From positions 1 through 49,613 of the forward strand of contig JANQKS010000019.1 of assembly GCA_028281005.1 (NCBI GenBank): DNA of 49,613 nt, in the 5' to 3' direction. Below are positions 8,811 to 17,424 of the stretch, one piece after another (within the stretch, counting starts at the first letter, position 1; each line of letters begins with the position of its first letter). The notes under the pieces were generated by a model that saw only the letters and a program-made list of their open reading frames with translations, did no database searches and was not told the DNA's origin. Source of the stretch: Pseudomonadales bacterium. Its GTDB lineage: Bacteria; Pseudomonadota; Gammaproteobacteria; Pseudomonadales; Azotimanducaceae. Position numbers and translations under genes: made by a program.

Positions 8811-10694
8811 TTATGTCTGAGCCGCAGCTTGTCGCGCGATTTGTAGATTCTTTTTGTATTCCTCGTTGGGGTAATCACGATTCAGGTTCTCAAGAATCGG
8901 GACCAGATCCGCCCAGCGCTCCTGTTCGAAGTATAGAAAACTGAGCAGTTTCCACCAGTTTTCCCGCACCTCTACATTGCGGGCTTCCGCTTTGGCAAGC
9001 CCTTCCTCTAAACGCTCGGTGGCTGCAGGGTAGTCTTGCATACGATAGTGCACTTGAGCCATAAAGATCAGCGGTATAGGGCCTTCGTTAGTGGCAAAAT
9101 CGCGCCAACGCTGAATGTAGTGCAGCGACTGGTCAAAATTTTCAACCACAAAGTTGAGCTGGGCAAGGGTGTACAAGGTAGTGGCCGTTAACCCTTGGGG
9201 TATCGCCGCGGATTGTTCCAGCACCCCTTCGTAAGCGCTGATGGCGGATGGGAAATCACCCAGCTTAAAAGCCAGGTAACCCGCCAGATTCTGCAGCTGA
9301 CCCACTTCATTGCCATTCATGGCTGCGGCTCGTTGGCGGAGCTGTTCAAGCAGCGCTTGCGCATCGTCATATCGCGCCTCGTCAATCGCGCTGTGCAAAA
9401 TAGCCATGTCGCGATAAAACGGTTCAGACATGGCCGGCACCGTGGCACCGGGATCGCTGCTCAGCGCACCATCGCGATCCAGAGCAAACGTTAGACGGTT
9501 GCGGATGCCGCTGACGGCCACGGGCACGCCCGCTTCCACCCGCGGCTTGTACTTGTAACGACCCACGGCGCGCAGCGCTGCCGCTTCAAACACCCCTGGC
9601 GGCTGCGCTTCCACCACTTGCGCATCGCGCGTTGCGCCGTCTGCATCAACCCTGAACTCAACCACCACATATCCCTCAATGCCTTGGTCTCTGGCTTGTG
9701 CCGGATAAACTGCTCCCACCTTAACAATGGGCATCAAATCACCGTCACTGGCAAACTTGCGTAATCCATTGTCTTGCGCGCCTACCAGGGAGATAGGTGC
9801 TAACAACATGACGCTACATCCCAACGCAGCCGCCGCGCTGCCCCGGGTCAACGGCACGCGACGCTGCTTGGCATCGAGCAAGGCACGAATACGCCCGCGT
9901 AGCGCGTGGGGTGAGGCCATGGACAAGGCGGCACCCATCCGCTGTGCGCGCGCCAGTTCAACCAGATGTCCGGCATATTCATCCGCGGGTGTGCCTGTTT
10001 CCAACACCTTGTCGTCACAAGCACGCTCGGCATGTTCTCCCAACAAACGTATGGCTATCCAATACAGTGGTTGCCACCAGAACAAACATCCCACCAGACC
10101 GGCCGCCAGCATGGTCAGGGTATCTTTACGTTGCACATGGGCCAGTTCATGGGTCAGCGCCGCCCGTTGTTGTGCTGCACTCCACTCGCGCCAGTTGTGC
10201 GGCACGATGATGACCGGACGCCAGACACCCCAAGTCATTGGCGCGGTGACCTGCGTGGAGACCTGCAGCGGTACCGCACGTTTGCCGTCCCATGCAGGCA
10301 GCATTTGAACGGTTCGCCTTTCGCCTAACCACTTCTGCGTCAACACGACGCGCAACGTCCACAACACCAACAACACAGCGGAGACGGTGATGTACCCCAC
10401 CAGCGCGAGACCCGCCCAGGACAACGTTTGCTCATACGACCCAGGGTGGCTTAGCTCTTGCACCACCAACTCAGGCAACAACAGGGGCAGATCTAGGGTT
10501 GGCAACAACACGGGTTGCACAAACGGCACTTCAGCAGCCGGCCACCAAATTCCGGCGGCCACCAGCGGCAAACTGAACACCCCCACACCAACCAGAATGT
10601 GACGTTGCGCTGCGGTGAACCAGCCCAAACGTTGTAACAACAAAACCGCGCCCAACACCAGTGTGGTCTTCACCACCAGTAGCACTATGCTCAT
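8811..10694 (-). CDS. BlaR1-like M56 peptidase with TonB C-terminal and TPR regions
   Basis: A 627-residue inner-membrane protein. Four hydrophobic segments in the first 310 residues frame a cytoplasmic zinc protease with HELAH at 182-186 and a third-ligand region EHAERACD near 220-227, as in BlaR1/MecR1. Instead of the penicillin-binding sensor of classical BlaR1, residues ~320-405 form a TonB C-terminal-like domain (VYPAQARDQGIEGYVVVEF, RYKYKPRVE), and ~425-627 look like TPR repeats. The known family mechanism is signal-dependent cleavage of the partner repressor. It overlaps the BlaI-like gene by 4 bases (ATGA), so the two form an operon. The signal sensed is unknown. Confidence 0.88.
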   Translation of the reverse strand: MSIVLLVVKTTLVLGAVLLLQRLGWFTAAQRHILVGVGVFSLPLVAAGIWWPAAEVPFVQPVLLPTLDLPLLLPELVVQELSHPGSYEQTLSWAGLALVGYITVSAVLLVLWTLRVVLTQKWLGERRTVQMLPAWDGKRAVPLQVSTQVTAPMTWGVWRPVIIVPHNWREWSAAQQRAALTHELAHVQRKDTLTMLAAGLVGCLFWWQPLYWIAIRLLGEHAERACDDKVLETGTPADEYAGHLVELARAQRMGAALSMASPHALRGRIRALLDAKQRRVPLTRGSAAAALGCSVMLLAPISLVGAQDNGLRKFASDGDLMPIVKVGAVYPAQARDQGIEGYVVVEFRVDADGATRDAQVVEAQPPGVFEAAALRAVGRYKYKPRVEAGVPVAVSGIRNRLTFALDRDGALSSDPGATVPAMSEPFYRDMAILHSAIDEARYDDAQALLEQLRQRAAAMNGNEVGQLQNLAGYLAFKLGDFPSAISAYEGVLEQSAAIPQGLTATTLYTLAQLNFVVENFDQSLHYIQRWRDFATNEGPIPLIFMAQVHYRMQDYPAATERLEEGLAKAEARNVEVRENWWKLLSFLYFEQERWADLVPILENLNRDYPNEEYKKNLQIARQAAAQT

Positions 10695-11095
10695 GACTTT
10701 CTCCTGTGTTTTGCTGCCGCCACCAAACGTTCAAGCTCGTCCAGCTCCGCGTCGCTGAGGGAATCCGCCGCTGAGCCCAGCAGATCACTAAAGGCACGCA
10801 CCGGCGAGCCACTAAAAAACGTATCTACCAGTCTCTGCCAGGCAGATTTGCCGGCGCTGCTGTGTGATTCCGCGGGGGCATAAATGTACTTGGCCCCCTG
10901 CGTGTGGAAATGCGCCAAACCCTTTTTGCTTAGACGTTGCAGCAACATACGGGTGGCGGAATAGGTGGGCTGATCCGGCAGATCGGCTTGGACTTCCGCC
11001 ACACTGGCTTCACCACGGGCGTAAAGAATGTCCATAACCTGGCGTTCACGCTTCGACAACGCGGTTGTACCTTTACCTTTTATTCGCTTCGCCAT
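10691..11095 (-). CDS. BlaI/MecI/CopY family transcriptional repressor
   Basis: A 134-residue repressor with a winged helix in residues ~12-85 (LSKRERQVMDILYARGEASV, then SATRMLLQRLSKKGLAHF) and a helical dimerisation tail. Family members bind dyad operators and are inactivated by proteolysis through the membrane partner encoded next. The start codon is the ATG at 1095 relative to 10 kb (11095), just inside a 37-base near-perfect palindrome that probably is its own operator. No clear ribosome site is present because the palindrome occupies the leader. The 4-base overlap with the peptidase gene means joint expression. Confidence 0.92.
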   Translation of the reverse strand: MAKRIKGKGTTALSKRERQVMDILYARGEASVAEVQADLPDQPTYSATRMLLQRLSKKGLAHFHTQGAKYIYAPAESHSSAGKSAWQRLVDTFFSGSPVRAFSDLLGSAADSLSDAELDELERLVAAAKHRRKS

Positions 11096-11099
11096 GAAA

Positions 11100-11136
11100 G
11101 TGCACTTTTTTGTTCATAATGAACATAAAAGTGCAC
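11100..11136. promoter_or_regulatory. 37-bp palindrome, probable BlaI-type operator
   Basis: Centred on 11118, 17 of 18 base pairs match (only 11110/11126 fail). Outer arms GTGCACTTTT and AAAAGTGCAC enclose the perfect 15-mer TGTTCATAATGAACA. It ends 5 bases before the repressor start codon. A TTGACT hexamer on the minus strand at 11151-11156 may be the -35 box; no convincing -10 was found. The half site differs from the TACA/TGTA pattern of staphylococcal bla/mec operators. Confidence 0.75.
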
Positions 11137-11205
11137 CTACGTCGGATAGAAGTCAACCCATTTTTACACCAGCAGCTTTAAGTCGGTGTGTCGCGTTAGG
11201 AAACG

Positions 11206-12096
11206 TTAAAGGTTCTCGAGGTCTTCGAGCCGCTTAGGCCAGTTGTCCTTTAGCAGTTTGGACAGCGACCGGTCTGCTAACAAGCGCCCTTCGGTTTGGC
11301 ACTTTGCACAGTAGTTGGCTTCGTTTTCTGCGTAGACGATCCTTTGAATGGGTGCGCCACAGACAAGGCAAGGCTGCTTGTATTTGCCGTGCGCAACCAT
11401 CTCATCGTGGAAGGCTGTGACCTTGGTGGGAAATTTGCCAGCGGCTTTGCCGCGTAACAAGGTAACCCACTCCAGCAGCACATCCTGACAGGCCGTAAAC
11501 AGGCGTGCCGCTTCGGCATCGGTGATTTTGGCGGATTGTTTAAACGGCGACAGCTGCGCGCGCAGCAGGATTTCATCGGAATAAGCATTACCGATGCCGG
11601 CAAAGATACGTTGATCGGTCAGGGCACGCTTCAACGTGTGGTTCACGCTACGCAAGCGCTCGACGAACGCCGCTTCGTCCGCATCCAGCACTTCCAAACC
11701 ACCCGGATTAAGTGCCGCCAAACTTTCACGCCCGTGTACCAGCCGCAGAGACGCACGTTTCTTTTTACTGGCTTCGGTAAACAACACGGTGCCGGTGCTA
11801 AAGTGGAACGCCGCCAAACCATTTCTCTTAGGGGGTGACTTAGCGGTCTGCGACCATTGCAAACGTCCGGAGATCATCAGGTGAATGACCATGAAGTATT
11901 CACCTTCCAATTCAAACACCAATTGTTTGGCGAGCCTTGAACAGCCGAGGTATATGCGGCCAACCAAATCATCAACCGCTGGGGTAACGGTGCGCAATAA
12001 AAACGGCGATGCAATGGTCATGCCCTGCAACTCACTGCCCTGCAGACGCTCATCTAAAGCCTCCACATAGACAGTGAGATCGGGTAACTCAGGCAC
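11206..12096 (-). CDS. Fpg/Nei family DNA glycosylase
   Basis: A 296-residue base-excision repair enzyme. After Met removal it begins Pro-Glu (PELPDLTVYVEAL), the catalytic pair of this family; GTG at 12096 is therefore the start. The helix-two-turn-helix motif is FAGIGNAYSDEILLRAQLSP and the C-terminal zinc finger has Cys-x2-Cys, 16 residues, Cys-x2-Cys (CLVC ... CAKC). The family excises oxidised purines or pyrimidines and nicks the abasic site. The finger is followed by ~30 extra residues (LSKLLKDNWPKRLEDLENL), longer than classical Fpg, so assignment to Fpg versus Nei is left open. Its first 8 bases overlap the MATE gene. Confidence 0.9.
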   Translation of the reverse strand: MPELPDLTVYVEALDERLQGSELQGMTIASPFLLRTVTPAVDDLVGRIYLGCSRLAKQLVFELEGEYFMVIHLMISGRLQWSQTAKSPPKRNGLAAFHFSTGTVLFTEASKKKRASLRLVHGRESLAALNPGGLEVLDADEAAFVERLRSVNHTLKRALTDQRIFAGIGNAYSDEILLRAQLSPFKQSAKITDAEAARLFTACQDVLLEWVTLLRGKAAGKFPTKVTAFHDEMVAHGKYKQPCLVCGAPIQRIVYAENEANYCAKCQTEGRLLADRSLSKLLKDNWPKRLEDLENL

Positions 12097-13495
12097 GTGC
12101 CTCGCCGGGGCTTTGGTAGTTAACTACGGTTTTCCAGCGTCCGCGTTTGAAGCGCCAAAGCAGCATGGCGCCTTTCACCAGATAGTCACCCACCAGGGCG
12201 GCATAGACAAAAAATACCGGTAGCTTTAAGTAGGTGGCGAGGGCGGCCAGACCACAACGCATCACTAGCAGCCCAATAATGGTGGCAATTAAAGGAAAGC
12301 GGGTGTCGCCAGCACCGCGCAACGCGCCGCCAATGGCAAACTCTATGGCCATGAGCGGCATCGCCGCGCCGAGTAGGTAGATAAACTGCACGGTGTAGAC
12401 AATGGTCTGCTCGGCATCGCCTAAAAAGAAGCGCGCCATTTCATCGGCAAAAAAGATGATCAACACGCCCAACCCACCCATGGACAAGATGGCAAAATAC
12501 ATGGCGCGCCAGCCGCTACGGCTGGCGCCGTCATGATCATTAGCGCCCAGGTTTTGGCCCACTAGCGTAGAGCCAGCGATGGAAAATCCGAACCCTACGG
12601 TCATACACACTGCTAGCAGGTTGACGCCAATGTTGTAGGCGGCAAATGCCTCGGTTCCGTAGAAGTTACCGATGAGCATGAGGAAAATGAAAAAACCCAG
12701 CTGGAACACACCTTGTTCCATGGCCGCGGGGTAACCGATGTCGAGCAGTTGTTTCAAACGCTGGCGACGCCACCATCCGCCTTTCACGTGCTTAACGCGA
12801 AACTTCTGTTTGATCCACATCATCATCAACACGCCAACACCGATGGTGAATGAAATCCCGGCGGCCACCGCAGCCCCCGCGACCCCCATCTCCGGCATAC
12901 CCCAGTTGCCAAATACAAAGGCGTACAGCAGCGGGATATTCATGATGTTAACCCCCACGCTCATCCAAAGCGGCGTCCAGGCATCGCCCGAAGCCCGCAG
13001 GGCGGCGCTGAGGATAAACATGGCGGCAAACACCATATTAAATGCCGACAACCAGCGAATATTGCGGCTGGCCATATCCAGTGTGGTCTCATCCAAGCCA
13101 AACACCGACGCCACCGGCGAAGCAAACAAAATCCCCAACACGGCAATAAACAGCGCCATCACTCCGCCCAGGACCAGCGACGCCATGGTCACCCGGCTGG
13201 CTTCGCGGTAATCTCCGGCACCCCATGCGCGCGCTACCAACGCGGTAGTGCCCGCGCTGACCGCCATTAGAATCGCCTGCATGGCAAAAAAGATGCGCTG
13301 CCCGGCACCCACCGCCGCTAACCCTTCTGCACCCAGTTCGGCGATGAACTTGGTTTGCACCATGCCGACGATGGTGTACGACAGGTTCCCCAAGATCGAC
13401 GGCAGCGCTAGTTCCCAGATTCCGGGGCGCTCACCGTGCTCTACGGGCACCTCATCCGCATCCAGTTCTTCAGCTACTTGATGGCTGTCGTTCAC
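12089..13495 (-). CDS. MATE family efflux transporter
   Basis: A 468-residue inner-membrane antiporter with about 12 helices in two homologous halves (WELALPSILGNLSYTIVGMV opens the first, QLLDIGYPAAMEQGVFQLG the second), the usual MATE arrangement. Such proteins export cationic drugs, dyes or metabolites using a sodium or proton gradient. Start is the GTG at 13495; the leader shows no strong ribosome site. The glycosylase gene starts 8 bases before this gene ends, so they are cotranscribed. It diverges from the enoyl-CoA hydratase gene over 131 bases. Confidence 0.9.
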   Translation of the reverse strand: MNDSHQVAEELDADEVPVEHGERPGIWELALPSILGNLSYTIVGMVQTKFIAELGAEGLAAVGAGQRIFFAMQAILMAVSAGTTALVARAWGAGDYREASRVTMASLVLGGVMALFIAVLGILFASPVASVFGLDETTLDMASRNIRWLSAFNMVFAAMFILSAALRASGDAWTPLWMSVGVNIMNIPLLYAFVFGNWGMPEMGVAGAAVAAGISFTIGVGVLMMMWIKQKFRVKHVKGGWWRRQRLKQLLDIGYPAAMEQGVFQLGFFIFLMLIGNFYGTEAFAAYNIGVNLLAVCMTVGFGFSIAGSTLVGQNLGANDHDGASRSGWRAMYFAILSMGGLGVLIIFFADEMARFFLGDAEQTIVYTVQFIYLLGAAMPLMAIEFAIGGALRGAGDTRFPLIATIIGLLVMRCGLAALATYLKLPVFFVYAALVGDYLVKGAMLLWRFKRGRWKTVVNYQSPGEARA

Positions 13496-13626
13496 TTACC
13501 AGGTCTCATGTGTGTATTTATGCTCAGCTTGTTTTTATCTCTGCTCAGCCTTCAGCCCCCACTTTATTTCGCCTAAGCGGCGCTGCTAACATCTCCGCTT
13601 CGATTTAGATCCTGTAGAGCAGCCCT

Positions 13627-14481
13627 GTGACCGAGCCATCTTCAACCACAACTTCTGCGGCCGCCTCTTCTGCGGCCGAGAACGCCAGCTACACCGACAT
13701 CAGCGTATCACTGCAAGGCCACGTCGCCACGGTGGAAATACAGCGTCCGCCGCACAATTTCTTTGATCTCAGTCTAATCCGCCAAATAGCAGACGCGTTT
13801 GATGCGCTCGATACCCAGGTCGAATGCCGTGCCATTGTCTTAGCCTCTCAGGGCAAAGCATTTTGTGCCGGCGCCAATTTTGGTAGCGGGCAGGAAGATG
13901 GATCCGGGAGTAGTGATTTTACCGAGGAAGGCTTCCAAAACACCACCGGAAAACTCTATCAGGAAGCCACGCGCCTGTTTCGCAACAAAAAACCGGTGAT
14001 CGGTGCCATCCAGGGTGCCGCCATCGGCGGTGGCTTAGGTTTGGCACTGGTGCCGGATTTTCGCGTGGCCTCACCCGCCGCTCGTTTTGGCGCCAACTTT
14101 GTCAAATTGGGACTGCACCAAGGGTTTGGCATCTCCGTGACGCTGCCGCGTCTCATCGGCGCACAAACTGCCAGCAACATGCTGCTTACCGGTCGCCGCG
14201 TCAGCGGCGAAGAAGCCCTAGAACTGGGTTTGGTGGACCAGCTGGTGGACGCCGATGAATTACGCAGCAGCGCCCACCGGCTGGCTGAAGAGATTGCTGA
14301 AAATGCACCGCTGGCGGTGATGTCCGTGCGTGCCACGCTGCGCGCCGGACTGGCTGAAGCGGTCAGCGAAGCCACTGAGCGTGAGCTTGCCGAGCAACAA
14401 TGGCTACGCGCTACTGACGATGCCTACGAAGGCATTAAGGCGGTCGCGGAGCGTCGCCCCGGCAACTTCACCGCCACATAA
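13627..14481 (+). CDS. enoyl-CoA hydratase/isomerase family protein
   Basis: A 284-residue crotonase-fold protein. The oxyanion-hole segments are SQGKAFCAGANFGSG (near residue 80) and GAIQGAAIGGGLGLALVPDF (near 125-145), both typical. The first ~20 residues are Ser/Thr/Ala-rich and probably disordered, which makes the GTG at 13627 uncertain; no better start was seen. The enzyme likely hydrates or isomerises an enoyl-CoA in fatty-acid or side-chain oxidation, consistent with the LLM oxidoreductase 52 bases downstream and an acyl-CoA dehydrogenase beyond. The exact acyl substrate cannot be told. Confidence 0.88.
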   Translation: MTEPSSTTTSAAASSAAENASYTDISVSLQGHVATVEIQRPPHNFFDLSLIRQIADAFDALDTQVECRAIVLASQGKAFCAGANFGSGQEDGSGSSDFTEEGFQNTTGKLYQEATRLFRNKKPVIGAIQGAAIGGGLGLALVPDFRVASPAARFGANFVKLGLHQGFGISVTLPRLIGAQTASNMLLTGRRVSGEEALELGLVDQLVDADELRSSAHRLAEEIAENAPLAVMSVRATLRAGLAEAVSEATERELAEQQWLRATDDAYEGIKAVAERRPGNFTAT

Positions 14482-14533
14482 ATTTCCCGCTTACCCCACA
14501 CAACCCACAACACAACTTGTTAAGAGAGAAAAA

Positions 14534-15403
14534 ATGGATACAGGCAAACTAGGCGTCTGGTACTTCTTCGACGGTTTAAGCTCCGCGGACGCGGCAGCCC
14601 AGGCCAAGCGTATCGAAAGCCTCGGCTACGGTACCTTGTGGATACCTGAAACCGTGGGCCGCAGCCCAGTGGCGCTGGCCTCCTGGCTGTTGGCCAACAC
14701 CGACAAGCTCAACATCGCCACCGGCATCATGAACATCTATCACCGCGAACCCGGTGTGACCATGGCGGCGCAAAAGACGCTGGCGGAACAATCCGGCGGG
14801 CGTTTTTTGCTCGGCATCGGCGTGTCTCACAAACCCATGGTGGAAGGTGTGCGCGGATTGGAATACGGACCGCCGGTGAAAACCATGCGCGCCTATCTGG
14901 AAGCGATGCAAGCTTCACCCTACATGGGGGTAGAACCCGCAGAAGCACCGCCGACTGTGATTGCCGCCTTAGGCCCAAAAATGCTGGAGCTGGCTGCCAG
15001 CCATTGCGCGGGTGCACACCCCTACTTTTCCAGCCCCGATCACACCCGTATGGCGCGGGAGATCATGGGACCCGACGCCATGCTGTGTGTGGAGCAGAAG
15101 GTCATCCTCGAAGCCGACCCGGCCAAGGCCAGAGAGTTGGCCAAACCGGTAGCGTCGATTTACAAAGATCTACCCAACTACCGCAACAATTGGCTGCGGA
15201 TGGGCCTCACCGATGACGATATCGACAGTCTAAACGACAAGTTCATCGACTCGACTTTTGCGTGGGGTAATGCTGACGCGATACAGGCACGCCTCAAGGA
15301 ACACTTCGATGCCGGCGCCACCCACGTCTGCATCCAACCGGTGAATCCAAACGGTCAGTTCGGCGATTTACACTGGGAGTGTCTGGAAGCGCTGGCCGGT
15401 TAA
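14534..15403 (+). CDS. LLM class (probably F420-dependent) oxidoreductase
   Basis: A 289-residue luciferase-like TIM-barrel protein. It opens GKLGVWYFFDGLSSADAA, continues ESLGYGTLWIPETVGR, and has GRFLLGIGVSHKPMVEG in the middle, the pattern of the MSMEG_4141-type F420-dependent subfamily common in mycobacteria. The ATG at 14534 follows AAGAGAG; a longer open frame upstream overlaps the hydratase gene and is not used. Cofactor choice (F420 or FMN) is not proven by sequence. A flavin reductase gene lies immediately downstream in convergent orientation, overlapping the last 4 bases, which also allows an FMN-based two-component reading. Confidence 0.85.
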   Translation: MDTGKLGVWYFFDGLSSADAAAQAKRIESLGYGTLWIPETVGRSPVALASWLLANTDKLNIATGIMNIYHREPGVTMAAQKTLAEQSGGRFLLGIGVSHKPMVEGVRGLEYGPPVKTMRAYLEAMQASPYMGVEPAEAPPTVIAALGPKMLELAASHCAGAHPYFSSPDHTRMAREIMGPDAMLCVEQKVILEADPAKARELAKPVASIYKDLPNYRNNWLRMGLTDDDIDSLNDKFIDSTFAWGNADAIQARLKEHFDAGATHVCIQPVNPNGQFGDLHWECLEALAG

Positions 15404-15885
15404 ACACCGCTAAACGCCCCATAACTGCCGCGGAAAAACAGCAGCGGCAGTTTTTCTGCATCAACAAGGGCAAAGTCTTTGACGCGGCCAATGGCGATGG
15501 TGTGGTCACCGGCGTCGTGCTCCGCCTCCAACTCACAGTCTACATAGCCGAGCACCCCGTCCAACACCGGTGAACCGGTCACACCCGGTCGCCATGACAG
15601 GCCAGCAAACTTATCGCCACCGGAAACCGCCATGGCGTCACACACCGGTTTCTGATCCGCGCCAAGGATGTTGATGCAGAAGCTGCCCGCATCCCTGAGC
15701 TTGGGCCAGCTGGAAGAGTGTTTGCCCGGGCACAAAGCCACCAGGGGTGGATCCAATGACAACGACACAAAAGATTGGGCGGCAAAACCGGCAGGTTCGC
15801 CTTCTGCCATGCCGGTGGCAATCACCACACCGGTACAGAAGTTACCCATGGCATTGCGAAACGCCCGATCATCAAAGTCTGTCAT
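15400..15885 (-). CDS. flavin reductase family protein (FMN-binding)
   Basis: A 161-residue protein of the flavin reductase-like, FMN-binding split-barrel group (FRNAMGNFCTGVVIATG, then GFAAQSFVSLSLDPPLVALC near residues 30-50, and a GDHTIAIGRVKDF strand late). Members pass electrons from NAD(P)H to free FMN for a partner monooxygenase. The start ATG at 15885 follows a strong GGGGAGA ribosome site; the longer frame starting at 15930 is less likely. It converges with the LLM gene with a 4-base overlap and diverges from the acyl-CoA dehydrogenase gene. Confidence 0.88.
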   Translation of the reverse strand: MTDFDDRAFRNAMGNFCTGVVIATGMAEGEPAGFAAQSFVSLSLDPPLVALCPGKHSSSWPKLRDAGSFCINILGADQKPVCDAMAVSGGDKFAGLSWRPGVTGSPVLDGVLGYVDCELEAEHDAGDHTIAIGRVKDFALVDAEKLPLLFFRGSYGAFSGV

Positions 15886-16004
15886 TACTCTCCCCTTCCA
15901 ACTGTCTGACAGCCGATCACTATACCCCATGCAGCTTGGTTTGCTCAGGCTGGTTTGCTTAAAATGCGCCCCAACTTTTTAAGCCAGAACAGAGCCAAAA
16001 AACC

Positions 16005-17198
16005 ATGACGGACTTAGCGACTTTTAGAGAAGAAACACGCGCCTGGTTGGAAGACAACTGCCCCGCCTCCATGCGCACGCCAACGCCTGAAGACGAAGTG
16101 GTCTGGGGTGGGCGCAAGCAAGCTTGGGTAAACCCGGACTCCAAGGTATGGATGGAACGCATGGCCGAGCGCGGCTGGACCGTACCGCGTTGGCCCACGG
16201 AATACGGCGGCGGCGGCCTGTCTGCCGACGAAGACAAAATCCTCCAGGAAGAACTGCGCCGCATCAACGCACGCTCACCGCTACAAAGCTTCGGCATCTG
16301 GATGTTGGGCCCGGCGTTGTTGGAATTTGCCAACGAAGAACAAAAGAAAAAGTACCTCACCGAAATTGCCCGCGGTGAAATCCGCTGGTGCCAAGGCTAC
16401 TCCGAACCCGGCCATGGTTCCGATTTAGCTGGCCTGCAAACCAAGGCAGAAGACCAAGGAGATCATTACCTGGTCAACGGCGCAAAAATCTGGACGTCCT
16501 ACGCAGACGAGGCCGACTGGATCTTTTGCCTGGTGCGCACAAATACCGACGTGCCGAAACACGAAGGCATCAGTTTTCTGCTGTTCGACATGGAAAGTGA
16601 AGGGGTGACCACTTCGCCAATCCAGCTGATTAGCGGCGCCTCGCCGTTCTGCCAAACCTTCTTCGACAACGTCAAAGTGCCGAAGGATCAGCTGGTGGGT
16701 GAACTCAACAAAGGCTGGACCATCGCCAAACGCCTGCTGCAACACGAACGCCAGATGGTGTCCGGCATCGGCGGCAACTCCGCGCTGGGCGGCTCCGGCA
16801 CCAAACTCGAAGACATGGCCAAACAATACGTCGGCGAGTTCTCCGGCCGTATCGCCGACGCCGCCGTGCGCGACGACGTCGCCGAACACCGCATGAACGA
16901 CCTGGCTTTCCAACTCACATTGGCACGCGGCGGCGAAGAAGCCAAAGCCGGCAGCACCGACGGTAACCTTGCCTCCATGTTCAAGTACTACGGCACCGAG
17001 CAAAACAAACGCAAGTACGAACGCCTGTTGGAGATCATGGGTACCCAAGCCGTCGGCTGGAGCGGCGATGCATTCGCTGACAAAGAGATCAACACCACCC
17101 GGCAGTGGCTACGCTCCAAGGCCAACTCCATTGAAGGCGGCACTAGCGAAGTACAGCTGAATGTCATCGCTAAACGAGTGCTTGGGTTGCCGGACTAA
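16005..17198 (+). CDS. acyl-CoA dehydrogenase family protein
   Basis: A 397-residue flavoenzyme of normal family length. The N-terminal helical domain includes GWTVPRWPTEYGGGGLSADE, the middle beta domain has GYSEPGHGSDLAGLQTKAE, and the C-terminal domain ends IEGGTSEVQLNVIAKRVLGL, the segment that contacts FAD. It oxidises an acyl-CoA to the enoyl-CoA, one step before the hydratase encoded nearby. The sequence resembles the group of ACADs used for sterol, terpene or other bulky acyl chains, but that is inference. Its stop codon is followed directly by the palindromic element at 17199. Confidence 0.92.
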   Translation: MTDLATFREETRAWLEDNCPASMRTPTPEDEVVWGGRKQAWVNPDSKVWMERMAERGWTVPRWPTEYGGGGLSADEDKILQEELRRINARSPLQSFGIWMLGPALLEFANEEQKKKYLTEIARGEIRWCQGYSEPGHGSDLAGLQTKAEDQGDHYLVNGAKIWTSYADEADWIFCLVRTNTDVPKHEGISFLLFDMESEGVTTSPIQLISGASPFCQTFFDNVKVPKDQLVGELNKGWTIAKRLLQHERQMVSGIGGNSALGGSGTKLEDMAKQYVGEFSGRIADAAVRDDVAEHRMNDLAFQLTLARGGEEAKAGSTDGNLASMFKYYGTEQNKRKYERLLEIMGTQAVGWSGDAFADKEINTTRQWLRSKANSIEGGTSEVQLNVIAKRVLGLPD

Positions 17199-17339
17199 CG
17201 CAGAGTCTTGGGTCGGAGCCTCCGCCCGCCGTCGGTTTTCAGGAGGCTCTGTGCCAGGGATGGCACAGCGCCAGCGTCCAGGGACGGACTCGCAGCGGTC
17301 CTGAAAACCGACGGCGGGTGGGGGCTCCAAGCGTCTGCG
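17199..17339. repeat. ~141-bp palindromic element with nested hairpins
   Basis: A 30-base arm at 17215-17244 pairs with 17299-17328 at 28 of 30 positions; with a 5-base gap the pairing extends to 17199 and 17339. Inside sit a perfect 8-bp hairpin (CTGTGCCA, loop GGGA, TGGCACAG, 17249-17268) and a smaller GTCC/GGAC hairpin. The element starts one base after the acyl-CoA dehydrogenase stop and ends before the lemA promoter. It resembles the REP/MITE-like palindromic units dispersed in gammaproteobacterial genomes and may act as a terminator or RNA-stabilising end. Confidence 0.7.
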
Positions 17340-17363
17340 GCTGTGGTTCTGCGACGTAAATCA

Positions 17364-17394
17364 TTGAAATTTAAAGTAATTGCCCCAATATATT
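17364..17394 (+). promoter_or_regulatory. candidate promoter of the lemA-M48 operon
   Basis: TTGAAA at 17364-17369 and TATATT at 17389-17394 with a 19-base spacer, in an A/T-rich patch just after the palindromic element. The spacer is longer than ideal, so this is a weak call. Confidence 0.3.
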
Positions 17395-17424
17395 GATAGC
17401 CCCCGCAATTACAACAAGGTCCCC

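Noticed and set aside
16425-17048. 207-codon antisense frame in the acyl-CoA dehydrogenase gene
   Set aside because: Antisense to conserved catalytic regions; composition mirrors the codon bias of the real gene.
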